Source: Escallonia rubra
Lineage: Eukaryota > Streptophyta > Magnoliopsida > Escalloniales > Escalloniaceae
Direction of reading: 5' to 3'
Assembly: GCA_033065855.1 (NCBI GenBank)
Contig: JAVXUO010002263.1
Location: forward strand, 62,001 to 126,000
Length of the DNA stretch: 64,000 bases
Shown here: positions 39,590 through 51,066 of the stretch, piece by piece
Position numbering within the stretch: position 1 is the stretch's first letter
Layout of the letters: the number at the start of each line of letters is the position of its first letter
Position numbers and translations under genes: made by a program
The notes under the pieces: generated by a model
What the model was told of the DNA's origin: nothing
The model's database searches: none
Seen by the model: only the letters and a program-made list of their open reading frames with translations

Positions 39590-41090
39590 AAAAAAAAAAA
39601 CAAAGCCCCCATTGGGGCTCCTCGTCTCCCCATTGATCTCTCTTCTCCTTGTCTCCCGCTTGTCTCTCCTCTAGTTGGGGCTCTTTGCCACACCCTTGGT
39701 CTTTTCTCTCTTTGGGGGCTCACTTTATGACCTCTATCATCGCGCCCTAGCACCAAGACGCTCGACCCAGCTTGTGCGCCGTCTTCTGGTTACGAGCCCC
39801 CAACACCACGCCTGTTGCTTGGCATGAGCCCTGCAATGCCCGACTGCGCCCGAGCACCGTCTCTATTCTATGTGCCCTTGGAACTATGCCTGTTGTTGTG
39901 CCCCCAGGCCGTGCCTAGGCATCGCCTTAAACGTGACCTCGACATGCTTCACTCAGCAGTGCCCATGTGTTGTGGCCGTTTCATGTGCCCTAGCACAACA
40001 CTTGGTGAAGACGTTGTCTCCATTTAACGTGCTCCCGACACCGCACACATCTTGTTGCGCTCATGCCCTATGCTGCTTATGCAGTCACGCCCTCAATAAC
40101 TTGTCATGCTGCCACGCTCCCGGCCTTAGTCATAAAACATGTTTCGAACCACTTTCCGGAGGTCTGCAGCATCCCGCAGGTTAGGCGACTCTTCCTGGAC
40201 ACTACCCTAAGAAGCTTTGAGTGTTCCGACATAAGAACTCTCCTTTCGCATGTAGTCGACTCCTCAGAGATATTACCTCAACCCGTCAAGTAGACAACTC
40301 ATCCATGATACTACGTTGGCACTCTCTGAGTGCTCCGGCACAAGAACTCATCACATGATAGGCGACTCCCGTAGGACACTATCTTTCGTAGGGAGCTCTG
40401 AGTGTTTCGGCACAATGATTCTCCTCTTGCCAGGTAAGCGACTACTTCAGGACATTACCTCGACCTGTTTGGTAGTCAAATTTTCCGAGACACTCCCTTG
40501 GCGTACTCTAAGTGCTCTGGCTCAAGGACTTATCACGTGATCAACGACTCCTCTGAGACGCTATCTCCACCAGAGACCTCCCAATGCTCGAGCATGAGGA
40601 CTCCCCTCCCACCAGGTAGGCGACTCTTCTAAACACTACCTTGGCTTGCAAGTAGGCGAATCCTCCCAAACAACACCTTGGCACACTCAGACTGCTCCAA
40701 CATAAGGAATCATAGTGGAATAGGCGACTCCCTCAAGACACTGTCTCCGATAGGGAGCTCCAAGTGGTCTGGCTTGAGGACTCCCCTCCTACCAAGAAGG
40801 CGACTCCTTCCTGGACATTAACTCAGGCTATTGGTATAGGCGACTCCTCCGGGGCACTAGCTCAGTGTGTCGGGTAAACGACTATTACGGGGCACTACCT
40901 TAGCCCGTCAGGTGGGCGACTCCTCCGGGACACTAACTTGGTGCCCTTCGAGTGCTCCAGCACAAGGACTCACCTGTAGATATGCGACTTCTCCACGAAA
41001 CTATTTCTGCTGCGGTGTCTGTGTGACTAGTGTACGTCTGCCGACACTAAGGCTTTTCATCGACACCCCAAGGGGACCATGATCCCTGAA
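39590..41090 (+). repeat. Unclassified modular repeat, copy 1
   Basis: Three modules lie in order: a pyrimidine-rich stretch (39600-39720), a GC-rich stretch with recurring TGCCC..GCAC strings (39760-40170), and the higher-order array at 40183-40997 followed by GTGACTAGTGTACGTCTGCC (41029). A diverged copy with the same three modules lies inverted at 58640 to 55130. Frames across it (39815-40293, 40316-41082) are not conserved protein. I do not recognise the family. Confidence 0.6.
40183..40997 (+). repeat. Higher-order tandem array, about 180-bp period
   Basis: A degenerate GGCGACTCCTCCGG motif recurs at about 40183, 40258, 40292, 40357, 40436, 40472, 40540, 40617, 40653, 40720, 40797, 40837, 40874, 40913 and 40983. 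The spacings run in a repeating pattern of roughly 77, 36 and 67 bp, so three sub-units make a unit of about 180 bp present about four times. Between them, GAGTGCTCCGGCACAAGGAC-type blocks mark one sub-unit. Confidence 0.7.
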
Positions 41091-41770
41091 TCCACTTCGA
41101 GATGGGAGCAGGTATCCGAAAGGCATCGTTGCCTAGTCCACCTAGCAGCTGGGCTTCGGCCTTCCCTGCCACTGTCAGGTTCTATGTGCTTTTCGACGTC
41201 CCTATACGACTCAGTAAGGGCTTTGGACTAATGGCTAGATCACGGGGTTCTTTGGTGACACCGACATTGTATGAGCCAGTATTTCCAAACAGATAGTGCG
41301 AAGCTATGACGGGTAGGCCAAGTGAATATGCGATCTGATAGTCCGTGGAGCACGAGCATTTGTGGCTCCCCTGTTGAGGTGTCACTCTCAGGGAAAGCAA
41401 ACATGTCGCTTGATGACATTAGTTTCCCAACTCCTATAAATGGAGAGGATTGAAATTCATTTGAACATTTCACTTTCTCACTCTAAAACTCCAGAGGTAA
41501 GGGATTCAAGAGAGAGAGAGACTCTTGACTATGAACCTTGACTTTAAACCTAGACATTGGACTAGTGACTATCACCGTGTATTCATCCATGCCTTCGCCC
41601 TCGCAGCACAACCACTCCTCAAGCTTTCTCTAGAAAACTTTGGTCTCTGCTCTTATTCCGTTCTTACTCTGCCCCACAGTAGCACATTTGACTTCTGATT
41701 GAGACTACATTCTTTATGACACCTCCATATATAGATCGAACCTACTTCCTTAACATCATTGTACTTATAT
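41091..41770 (+). promoter_or_regulatory. LTR-like promoter region with TATA box
   Basis: CTCCTATAAATGGAGAGG (TATAAA at 41435-41440) is followed by a CATTTCACTTTCTCACTC leader and AGAGAGAGAG, the usual form of a plant LTR U3/R boundary. It directly continues the repeat at 39590-41090. Together they may be one large LTR or a retroelement end, but no PBS or ORF was found. Confidence 0.45.
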
Positions 41771-42212
41771 ATTGTTGAACATATAATAACATGATCAAAG
41801 ATTTCCCAAGCAACGGCTCTTTTATTCGATGGTTAGGAATTTGAGTCAAAATCTGGGTTACTGTGAAAACCAAAAGTTCCAGTGAAAGAAAATACTAGAA
41901 CCCATCGCTTGTTGCCAACAAACGTTCTTGAAAATAGTTACATCTCTTTGTAGAGATCATGGTAATTGAGATTCTGCTTCCGGGAGCTTCCTGTAGCAAC
42001 CAAAGTGCATACTCTTTGCACTTTGCATGCCATACAGAACAACATACAAGCTGGCAAAATACTTGTTGTTTGTTTTGTATGTGCAAAGGCATACATATTG
42101 TCATTTTTCTAGAATAAGATGTTCTTTGCATTCCCATTCTTTACTTTTACCACATTCCCTTTAATTGTCTTAGATGGTGCTTGACAACATTTTCGTTTTT
42201 TGATGATTGATA
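41771..42212. other. Intergenic, nothing recognised
   Basis: The minus frame 41895-42137 has no recognisable domain. The rest is AT-rich. Confidence 0.35.
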
Positions 42213-42540
42213 CTCTCGTTTTTTTTTTTTTTCCTTTTGTGGGACCGTTCTCAATTGCGAGCCCAAAATCAAGATTAAAAAAAAAAGAGTCGCTCTCATT
42301 CTTTTAACGGAATTCTTGGACGCTCTTGTCCAACTTTGACTTTAATGAGGTTCAACCATCAAACTTCTTCGGCCTCAGAAGAATTTTTTTTTTTCCTTTT
42401 GTGGGACCATTCTCAATTGTGAGCCCAAAATCAAGATTAAAAAAAAAAAAAAAAGAGTCGCTCTCGTTCTTTTAACGGAATTCTTGGACGCTCTTGTCCA
42501 ACTTTGACTTTAATGAGGTTCAACCATCAAACTTCTTCAG
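42213..42540. repeat. Tandem duplication, about 162-bp period, two copies
   Basis: A T-run followed by CCTTTTGTGGGACC (42233, 42395), then an A-run and GAGTCGCTCTCRTTCTTTTA, then CAACCATCAAACTTCTTC, is present twice almost identically. Each copy contains facing T- and A-runs able to form a hairpin. Confidence 0.85.
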
Positions 42541-43055
42541 AAACAAATACGTAGAAATATGACCCTATTACATGATAACCAAAATAGAAAGATGAATTCT
42601 CTCTTGAAAACACAAAAAACCCTTGTGGGTATTTCTGTCCGTGTGCGACTGTGTGTGTTTCGTGTGTTCGTGCGCGTGTGACTCTGTGCGTTTGTGTCCG
42701 TGTGCGTATGCGTGTGTTGTGACTGTGTGACTATGTGTGCCGTGGGGGTGTTTTGTGGGGATTTTGAGGGATGTGGGGGTGGGATTAAGGGACGGAGGTG
42801 GGAGTGGTAGAGTGAGTCAGGTTGCCGGAGTCCTGATGGGTGGGCTCTTCACCGGAAATTGTATCAATGTGATAGGGCACCTTCCTTTTCAGTGTAAGGT
42901 CAAATTCTCGAGTTTCTTCAAAGACGTGATAGTTGGGACAAGGAGATATTGTGAAGGACATGTCTTGAACTTTATATTGACAAGTTATATAACGTGGGTA
43001 GCAACTAAAAGTCTAAAACAAGAAAGTTGATAAGAAAGCTAATTTATCTGTATTA
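42541..43055. other. Intergenic with a TGTG-rich low-complexity stretch
   Basis: The stretch 42630-42745 is rich in TGTGYG. The frame 42737-43030 has no recognisable domain. Nothing else is seen. Confidence 0.35.
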
Positions 43056-44291
43056 TCTATCTATATAAAAAAAATATTCTTTTGGTATAACATTAGTTTT
43101 AGTGTTACATACTTATTTATCTAAAGTAATGAAAAGTGTCATTTTAAAATATTTTAAAAACAGGACTACATCTAAAGACATGTTTGGTCACCGTAATTTA
43201 AAATTCACTAAAAAATACAGTTAAAATAAATTCCAAAAATCAAGCTTGGCATACACAAAATACTTAAATCTAATAAGGACATGTTTGGTCACCATTTTAA
43301 TTTACAATATTCACTAAAAATTACAGTTAAAATAAATTCCAAAATCAAGCTTGGTATGATAAGTAAATTATTGAAAAATGACACAAAATAAAAACTTAAA
43401 TAGTAAATAACTACCTATAAGGACATGTTTGGTTTTTTTACAATGTAAACTCATTTTACTGAATGTTACAATAAATATATGTACGCGATGCTTGTAAATT
43501 AAGTTAATTTAACAGAAATCTAAAACTTAAATATCAACTTGTATTTTTTTACAATTACACGCATAAATATATGTACGCGATGCTTGATTATTTTTAACGA
43601 AATCTACTTTATCAACTTTATTTTTACACACGCATCGCGTGTGTCATGATCACCATAATTTAATATTCATTTTACTGAATGTGACAATGAATACTTATAT
43701 GTGATTTTTTTATAACAAAACTCATATAGTTATTTTTATTTTCACACATAAATCGCGTGTGCAAAAATAAAGCTAATAATATGAATTTTATTAAAAAAAT
43801 GAAGCATCACAAATAAGTGTTTATTATCACATTAGAAAATGAATTTCACATTATGAAAACTAAACATGTCCTAAGTAGTTATTTACTATTTAAAATTTTA
43901 TTTTGTGTCATTTTTCAAACAAAAAAATATAAAATGACAACTGTCAACATTTTAGATGTGTAGTAAAATGAAATTAGTGATATCATATTCTTATTATAAC
44001 AAACTTGACCTTTAGAATATATTTTGACTATATTCTTTAAATGGATTTTAAATGGCCTGATGTGCAACAATAAAGTTGTTTGAAATTTGTTAAAAAAATG
44101 AAGCATGATATATAGATGTTTTAAAATGTGAACACCAAATATGTTTATAAGGTAGTTATCTACTAATTAATATATTTCTTTTGTGTCACTTCTTAAATAT
44201 TTCTTAGAAATGCCAAGTGTCACCATTTTAAATAGTTAATTACGTAACACCAAGAAAGTGTTACACCAAAAGGTATTTTTCCTTTACATCT
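43056..44291. mobile_element. Short non-autonomous Helitrons, cluster part 1
   Basis: A TC start after A (A|TCTATCTATATAAAA, 43056) leads into TTTTGGTATAACATTAGTTT, the family 5' signature. A perfect hairpin ACACACGC-ATC-GCGTGTGT lies at 43626-43644. From about 43740 the same family continues in the opposite orientation and ends with its own 5' signature GTGTTACACCAAAAGG at about 44250-44270. Repeated internal blocks include AAGGACATGTTTGGT. No Rep/helicase or other ORF is present. Confidence 0.65.
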
Positions 44292-44451
44292 ACTAGCTGT
44301 TGTGCACACCTGATGCGTGCGTGACTTGTTATTGCGATTTGTTATTATGTAAGTCATTGTCCTCTTTCTAAATCTCTTCTACTTCTTACAAAATAACTAC
44401 ATAACTTTAACGCGGATTTTTTTTCTCATGGACAGACCTATATAAAATTTT

Positions 44452-45558
44452 GGGATAATTGCGTAAAATACCCTTATGGTTTGGCCCTATTGCAAAAAAA
44501 CCCTCATAGTTACAAAAGTTGCAAATGACCGCCTGAATATGCAAAAGTGTTGATATAGACGATTTTTGTAACAAAATAATTGAAATGTCTAAATTACCCC
44601 TCTATATAACCCCTAATTTTAGATCTAGGGTGTTTTTTTTTCTTTTTCTGAATGATGCCCATCGTCTGCTCCACCCAAAGAAATGGCCGGCCGTAGCTTC
44701 AGCCATTTCTTCCGTCCATCTGCCGTCGTAATCGATGTCGTGGTGGTGAAAGGCCGGATTGTTGGGATCTACAGTCTACACATCGGCAGTCTTGGTCATT
44801 TCTTCCCCCGTCGCCTGCTCCACCCGAAGAAATGGTCGGTCGTAGCTTCGGCCATTTTTTCCGTCCGTCACGGTTCATTTTCGTTCATAGCTTTGGCCCT
44901 CGCCGGTGACCAACATTCCTTTTCTTTCCCCCTTCCCCTTCCATCTCGTCCCCTTCCTCTTGCCTCATATGTTTGCTTGCGCCGGCCCTAATTAGGGCTT
45001 GGGCTTGTGGCGATGAAGGGCCTCGATCGCGGTGGGGGAAATGTTCAAGTGGTCGCGATGGGGTTCGCGGTGGGGATTCATGGTAAGTGGTCGGGGTTGG
45101 CGATGCAGATCCAACTCGAGGTGGGGGAAATGGATTTAGCAGCAGCTACAAAGGGTTCATGGCGGTGGTGGTGCAGCGTGTAGGTGGTGGCAGAAATGGG
45201 CGATGGATGGGGCGTGGTGAGGGTGGCGACTAGGGTTTCGGTTGTGAGAGTGGCTGTTAGGGTTTTGGTTGGTAATGGTGACGGCTAGGGTTAGGGTTTG
45301 GTTAGATTAGATTGGAGAAGAAATTAGGACTTGAGTATGAGTAAAAAAAGAAAATGAGGGTACTTTCGTCTTTTCAACGTATCAAAAATCTATCAAACGC
45401 ATTTTTAAGAGAGTGAACATCACGTCCCATTAATTTGGATGAATTTTTTAACAGTTGCAAAAAAATTGACACAACATGCGGTCATTTGCAACTTTTGTAA
45501 CTATGAGGGTTTTTTTGCAATAGGCCCAAACTACAAGGGTATTTTACGCAATTATCCC
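44452..45558. mobile_element. Mutator-like element with long inverted ends (non-autonomous)
   Basis: The perfect 9-bp duplication TAAAATTTT (44443-44451 and 45559-45567) flanks ends GGGATAATTGCGTAAAATAC and its near-perfect inverse. The inverted arms extend over about 100 bp, including TTGCAAATGACCGC inside the left arm and GCGGTCATTTGCAA in the right. The interior is GC-rich with a frame at 44683-44991 (102 aa, starting MAGRSFSHFF) that I do not recognise, and an imperfect internal duplication (about 44660 and 44815). No MULE transposase is present. Confidence 0.9.
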
Positions 45559-45567
45559 TAAAATTTT

Positions 45568-46126
45568 CCTCTACTCCCCTGTACAGAGAAAAAACTTATC
45601 AATTATAATATATTAATGACATTTTAGCGACAAACTGACACCAATAACTTTTGAAATATATAAGAAGAAAGGATATCTAAAAATGAATATGGATAAACAT
45701 AGAATTTGAAAACACCATTATAAAATGGATAAACCTTCCATTTTTTTTTTCTCTCGTTTTGATTTTTTGAACTCTTCTCCGATTGGTCCAATTTTGTTCT
45801 TCCTCTCTCCCAAGTTTCTCTCGCCCTCCTCATTTCTTAATGTTTAACCATTGTTAACAGGAACAGTAAATGATAGTATAAAATGCCCCATTGTTGTGAG
45901 ATAGATCTTCCCCCTCTCTCTCTTCTCTCTCTCATAACAATGGGACAACACCCCTGCTGTAACCCATGGTTACAGACTTACAGCAGGGGATCCTGATCCT
46001 AAAAAAACCTACCAAAGCAAAACAATATTTATTGCTATAAAATGCCACTAAAAATCGACCAAAGCAAGCTAAAGCAAAAAAGTACAAGAAAACCGAGAAA
46101 GCATGATTCAAACAGTCAAGCACAAA

Positions 46127-46129
<3 letters not shown>
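45568..46129. other. Intergenic with a CTGCTGTAA hairpin
   Basis: CCCCTGCTGTAA...TTACAGCAGGGG (45950-45987) forms a strong hairpin around CCCATGGTTACAGAC. The rest is AT-rich with no recognised gene; the frame 45624-45833 (-) looks like chance. Confidence 0.45.
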
Positions 46130-46167
<38 letters not shown>

Positions 46168-46200
46168 GGGAGGGGGGGGGGGGGGGAGGGGGGGGAAGGG
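46130..46200. repeat. (TA)n microsatellite followed by G-runs
   Basis: A (TA)n tract spans 46130-46164. It runs directly into a G-rich tract (46165-46200) with several G-runs of six or more, which could form a G-quadruplex on the + strand. Length accuracy of such runs is poor in most assemblies. Confidence 0.85.
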
Positions 46201-46979
46201 TTGCAAAATTTGGTTTGTGATATGCAAGCCACGTAGATTGCTTTATCCAGAGTGGTACATTGTTGAGTTCTACAGCACCACCCAGCACTGTCGGCCATCA
46301 TCACATAGCAGCCACAACCATCTCCCCACTGTTACAACCACCATCATATCCTACCACCAATTTCCTACCCACCACCGCAGCCGCCACCATTCTGTCATAG
46401 GCATGCTTCTCGCCTTCCCACAGCTACACCGCATCCAGCCACCCAAAGCCCACCACCACAACCACCACCAATCTGCCTATCCCATATACCTTGTACTTTT
46501 CTCTTTCTCATCTCTGTTGCCACCATCCCAACCATCACTGTGGATCACCACCCAGCACCGCCGGCCACCATCTCCTCACAGCCATAACCGGTCACTAGAG
46601 CACCCCGTCACCAATCACCCACCCGTCATCGATCTTCCGCCATCACCAGCGACGATGTGCCTCTCTTATCAGCAGTCACGACTACCACCAGAAGTTCACC
46701 CTGCCCCCATTTCTTTAAAATTAAAGCTATGGTGTGTGCTTTCTTTGATGACAAAATTATGTAAACAAACAATTGAAAGTTGCAAGATGCGTGTAAAATG
46801 CAAACCACAACTGTAGAGTACATCACGGGTAGGAATTGGAAGCTTGAGGCTTACTTTTGGAGAGTTGAAGAGAATAGTTTTAGGCCGCCGATTGCAATCT
46901 ATAATAGAGAAGGAGACAGGGAGAACGAGGTAAATATAGTATCTGTAAAGGGTGGGGGTGACTGTCAAGGTAACTGAAT
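46201..46979. other. CCACC-rich stretch with an internal duplication, then intergenic
   Basis: ACCACCCAGCACTGTCGGCC (46276) recurs diverged as ACCACCCAGCACCGCCGGCC (about 46549), each followed by a CATCAYAYAGCAGCCACAAC / CTCACAGCCATAACC type stretch. The frame 46217-46816 spans this and is Pro/His/Ser-rich low complexity, so I do not call it a gene. Confidence 0.4.
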
Positions 46980-49378
46980 ATTTTGTGGAGAGCGTGACGA
47001 GGGCTAGTAATATTTGACCTTCTTGGCCTTGGTGTGGTCTATAATTCGTCCAAGAGAGTGGGCAATTTAGAAAATTCTATATTGTGGACACTTGTCTTCA
47101 CCTGAATGAGTTTCAATGTAACACCAAAAGAGTGTTACACCAAATGAGTATTCTCATTATATATAACAACTCACCGTGGCACACGCGATGCGTGTGCAAA
47201 AATAAAGTTGATGATATCAATTTTGTTAAAAAAATCAAACATCACGTATAAGTTTTTATGTCACATTCGGTAAAATAAATCTTAATTTGCAGAAAAATAA
47301 GTTAGTCATGCATGTGGCAAAATAAGTTAGCAAAATACTACCATCGCATCAAACTTAATTTAATTTTAACTACAGTTTTTTAATGAATTTGAAATTGTTA
47401 AAACCAAACATGTACAAATATAAAGTTAGCAATATGATATTTTTCTAATATCAAGTTTGGGCTTTATATTTTACTTTAACTGTATTTTTAAGGAAGTTTA
47501 AATTTGAAAACTAAAGATATATTTGTAGGTAGTTATTTACCATTTAAGATTTGTATTTGTGTCATTTTTTTAAAAATTTCTTGAAATGTCACTTGTCACT
47601 ATTATAGACAGGTAGTTGGTAACACCAAAAAAAGTGTTACACTAAAAGAGATTTTCCCTTTATATATAGTATAGATATAGATATAAATATATATAGATAC
47701 TATAAACGAGTTATCAAAGCACACACGATGTATGTGCAAAAATAAAGTTAGTAATATGATATTTTTATAATATCAAGTTTGGTTATTAAAACATATTTGG
47801 ACCATAATTTGTAATGAGTTTTGCATTGTAAACACCAAACATATCCTTTTAGATAGTTATTTATCATTTCAGATTTTTTATTTTGTGTAACTTTTTAAGA
47901 AAATTTCTTAAAATGCTACTTTTCACCATTTTAAATATGTATATACGACCAAAAGAGGTGTTACACCAAGTAGCTCATTCTCTTTATATATAGTATAAAA
48001 GTATAGATAAATGTAAAACTCATTTTGGCATAATACTTCTTTTTGTGTTACACAACTACTTATTTAAAATTGTCACACTTGACACATTAAGAAAATTCTT
48101 AGAATATGACACAACAAAAATGTTAAACAATAAGTACCTACCTTAAGGACATGTTTGATTTATACATTTTAAAACACTTATATCGTGCTTGATTTTTTAA
48201 TAAATTTTAATTCAACAACTTTATTTTTGAATGCGTATCGCGTGTGCAATACTGCCTTTTTCATGTTAGCATTGACATCGATACCGGTTATAATTGATTA
48301 ATATGCTATCAATTTTTATGTTATCATTCATACACATGTAATTGAATATAATATTTATTTCTAGGGTAGACTATTTGTGAATATATTGATGATACGTTAC
48401 ATAGTACTAATTTATACAATGAATAACTCGCACATCCATCGCGTGTGCACAACAGCTCGTATAGTATAAGTATAGATATAGATATAGAATAGAACACCCT
48501 TTTTGGTGTGCCATCTCTTTTGGTGTTACATAATCACCCAACACTTGACATTCTAAGAATTTTTTTAAGAAGTGGCACAAAATAAAAACTTTAAAAGGTG
48601 AATAGCTATCAATAATGGCATTTTTTACTTTCAAATTTTAGAATTTATTTTATGAAATAGTAACAACATATATGTCATGCTTCACTTATTAAATATTTCA
48701 GACTATTAACTTTGTTTTTGAACTTGCATCACGACTGCCACGGTAATAACTATCTATAATGATATGCTTAGTTTCTAAAAAAATTAAATTTATTCTAAAA
48801 ATTATAATTAAAATACACCTAAAAATATAATACACTGAATATCATAAAGATATAATATTGTAACCTTATTGCACACACATTGGGTGTGTCACTGTAACTA
48901 GTTTATAAAAAGAGAATAACCCTTTTGGTGTAACATCGTTTTTAGTATTACATAATTACCTATCTAGAAGACACTTGTAGTACTATAAAAGAAGACACAA
49001 AACAAAAATTATAAATAATAAATACCTACCTTAAAGACACATTTAATTTTCACAATTAAAATCAATTCTATAAAATTTTGACATTAAACACTTAAATGTC
49101 ATGCTTGATTTTTTTTTGACAAATTCTACACTAATAAGTTTACTTTTGTACATGCATTGCGCGCGCCATGGTATGTTTGGTTGAGTTTTAAAAAGTGACA
49201 TAAAATAAAAATCTTAAATGGTAAACAACTACCTATAAAGACATGTTTAGTTTTTATAATTTAAATTCACTACAAAAATGAAGTTAAAATAAATTTTAAA
49301 ACCCAACTTGATATTATAAAAATATCATATTGCTAATTTTATGTTTGCACACATACTGCATGTGCAAATAAAAACTAG
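46980..49378. mobile_element. Short non-autonomous Helitrons, head-to-tail cluster part 2
   Basis: Minus-oriented units have hairpin 3' ends at 47179-47197 (GCACACGC-GAT-GCGTGTGC) and about 47720, with 5' signatures GTGTTACACYAAA near 47130, 47630 and 47960. Plus-oriented units follow from about 48010, 48460 and 48902. A 3' end CTAG|T at 48898-48902 is followed at once by the next unit's 5' signature (TTTATAAAAAGAGAATAACC). The last unit ends with a perfect 8-bp stem TTTGCACA...TGTGCAAA (49344-49368), six bases, then CTAG at 49375-49378 and T. This is the textbook Helitron terminus. No coding sequence is present. Confidence 0.75.
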
Positions 49379-49457
49379 TGGGTATAATCAATAGTGATAT
49401 TAGTCCGCATGACGGGGGTGGTGAAACAAATACAACAAAAGGGCATCCAACACAAAG

Positions 49458-49981
49458 TAGTGCTGTATATGAACCGAGTTCGAGCCGAACATAGATATAT
49501 TCAAACTTGTTTATTTAGTTTCAGGCTATGTTCGTGTTCATTTAATCTTCAAAATTTTGTTTGAACTCGTTCGCGGTTCGTTTAACAAAACTCGTGTTCG
49601 ACTCAAGTTCGTTCGTTTATTTGTAAGAATCGAACTCGAACTTGAAAATCCATGTTCTCGTTCAAAATAATTACTTCAAACAAGAACTACACCTTACTTA
49701 ATCTAATTGTCTAAGTGATTTTAGGGCTTTTAAGCTTAAACTAATTTATACTATAATTAAGTTATACAACTTTTGAGTTTTGAAAATATTATAATTAAAT
49801 TATTATCCAGACGAGCTGTTTACGAATACATTCGTGAACACTTTGAAATGTTCATGCTCGGCTCGTTTAATAAACGAGTTCTATTATTTTGTTAATGTTT
49901 GATTCGTATATTATACAAACGAACATAAACGAGTTCTTTGAGGAACCAGTTCATGAACAACTCGGTTCATTTACAGCTCTA
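49458..49981. mobile_element. hAT-type MITE (GAACCGAG ends)
   Basis: The ends are TAGTGCTGTATATGAACCGAG and (inverted) TAGAGCTGTAAATGAACCGAG. The interior is full of GTTCG/CGAAC inverted repeats and has no ORF. The flanking 8 bp (ACACAAAG / GCCGAAAG) match at five positions only, so the duplication has decayed. Confidence 0.7.
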
Positions 49982-51066
49982 GCCGAAAGGGTGAAGACCC
50001 AAAAAGCCTTGGGGGGGGGGGGGGGAGGAGAACTTTCCGAACCAAACCGGTCAGAAAATGAACCGGCCGGTCATATCTAAGGGAAATGGGTCCAAAACCA
50101 GCAGCAAGCATATACAGTACTATCCTTAACCTTACGGATGTGGCATCACAACCACCGCGGCGCGGCTGAAAGGAGAAGGCGGCACGTGCCATCGGTGACG
50201 GCAGCCGGTGCAGCAATAATCCCCAAGAGTTGATTAAACCAGAGCGCAGCAGATTATGACTTTCGTCAAATATCAACAAACAATGGGGGAAGAAAAAGAT
50301 GGAAGCTAAGTCAAAGTAGCAATGCATTGAAAGGAAAGGCAACTTAGTTGAGAGACACACTAAAAAATAACAGGAAAACAAGTTTTCAGAGGCAAAAGAA
50401 AAAGTCAAAAAGAAAGAGCAACTCCCTCATTTTAAGGGTGACTTTCATGCTGGCCCAAAGTATTTACCTACCAAAGGCAGAAAACCATGTTCATCTCACC
50501 CTTTTCCCCACATAATTCTTCCTTCGTTTCACCTTTTCCAAAGATCGAACAGACCATGCAATCTCCAAAAAGAGGAGAAGAGGAAAGCATTCTAAAGCCA
50601 TACCAAAACAAACAAACAAAAACAAGAGAAGATCATCACATCAGCTACATTAATGCCGGCACATACATACAAGGAGTATGGACAATACAGAATAACTCAG
50701 CTACTAAAAGCATGAAGCACTCGGCTAGTAAAATGTTATTTAACTTTCAGCATGCAACACTCATGTCACTGCACCTAGAGTGGAAAATGCCAAAGCAGTA
50801 AACTAAGGAGCCAAGAGAGTCAGAAAGATGTCACACAGTATTTAACTACTCTATTCAACTAAAACTGCTTTTCAAACTTGCTTACATGATTAGAAGTTGA
50901 CATAAAACTGCTTTTGTTTGCCATCTCGAATGTCAACACCCACAAAAAAAAGAACTCATCTTTTCCCCATTCTAAACTAGTGAATCTGTCTTTTCTGCAG
51001 CATTCTTCTCATATTTTTGATACTCAACTAAAAGAGCACAGAAACTGAAAAAACCTGTGAACCAAG
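49982..51066 (+). other. Upstream region of the NT-C2 gene
   Basis: A G-run of about 15 lies near 50010-50025. The stretch 50480-51066 probably holds promoter and 5' UTR sequence, with pyrimidine-rich CTTTTCC stretches, but I cannot fix a TATA box. The minus frame 49971-50408 and plus frame 50487-50801 have no domain. Confidence 0.4.

Noticed and set aside
40183..40997. CRISPR-like array
   Set aside because: The repeats are degenerate, the spacing follows a 77-36-67 pattern with related 'spacers', and the DNA is a plant nuclear genome. It is a higher-order tandem repeat.
44683..44991. A real host gene inside the Mutator-like element
   Set aside because: The frame lies wholly between the element's ends, has no recognised domain and no intron. 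Kept only as a possible captured fragment.
46217..46816. 199-aa His/Pro/Ser-rich frame
   Set aside because: Low-complexity CCACC-rich sequence with an internal duplication and no domain. No splice or promoter context supports a gene.
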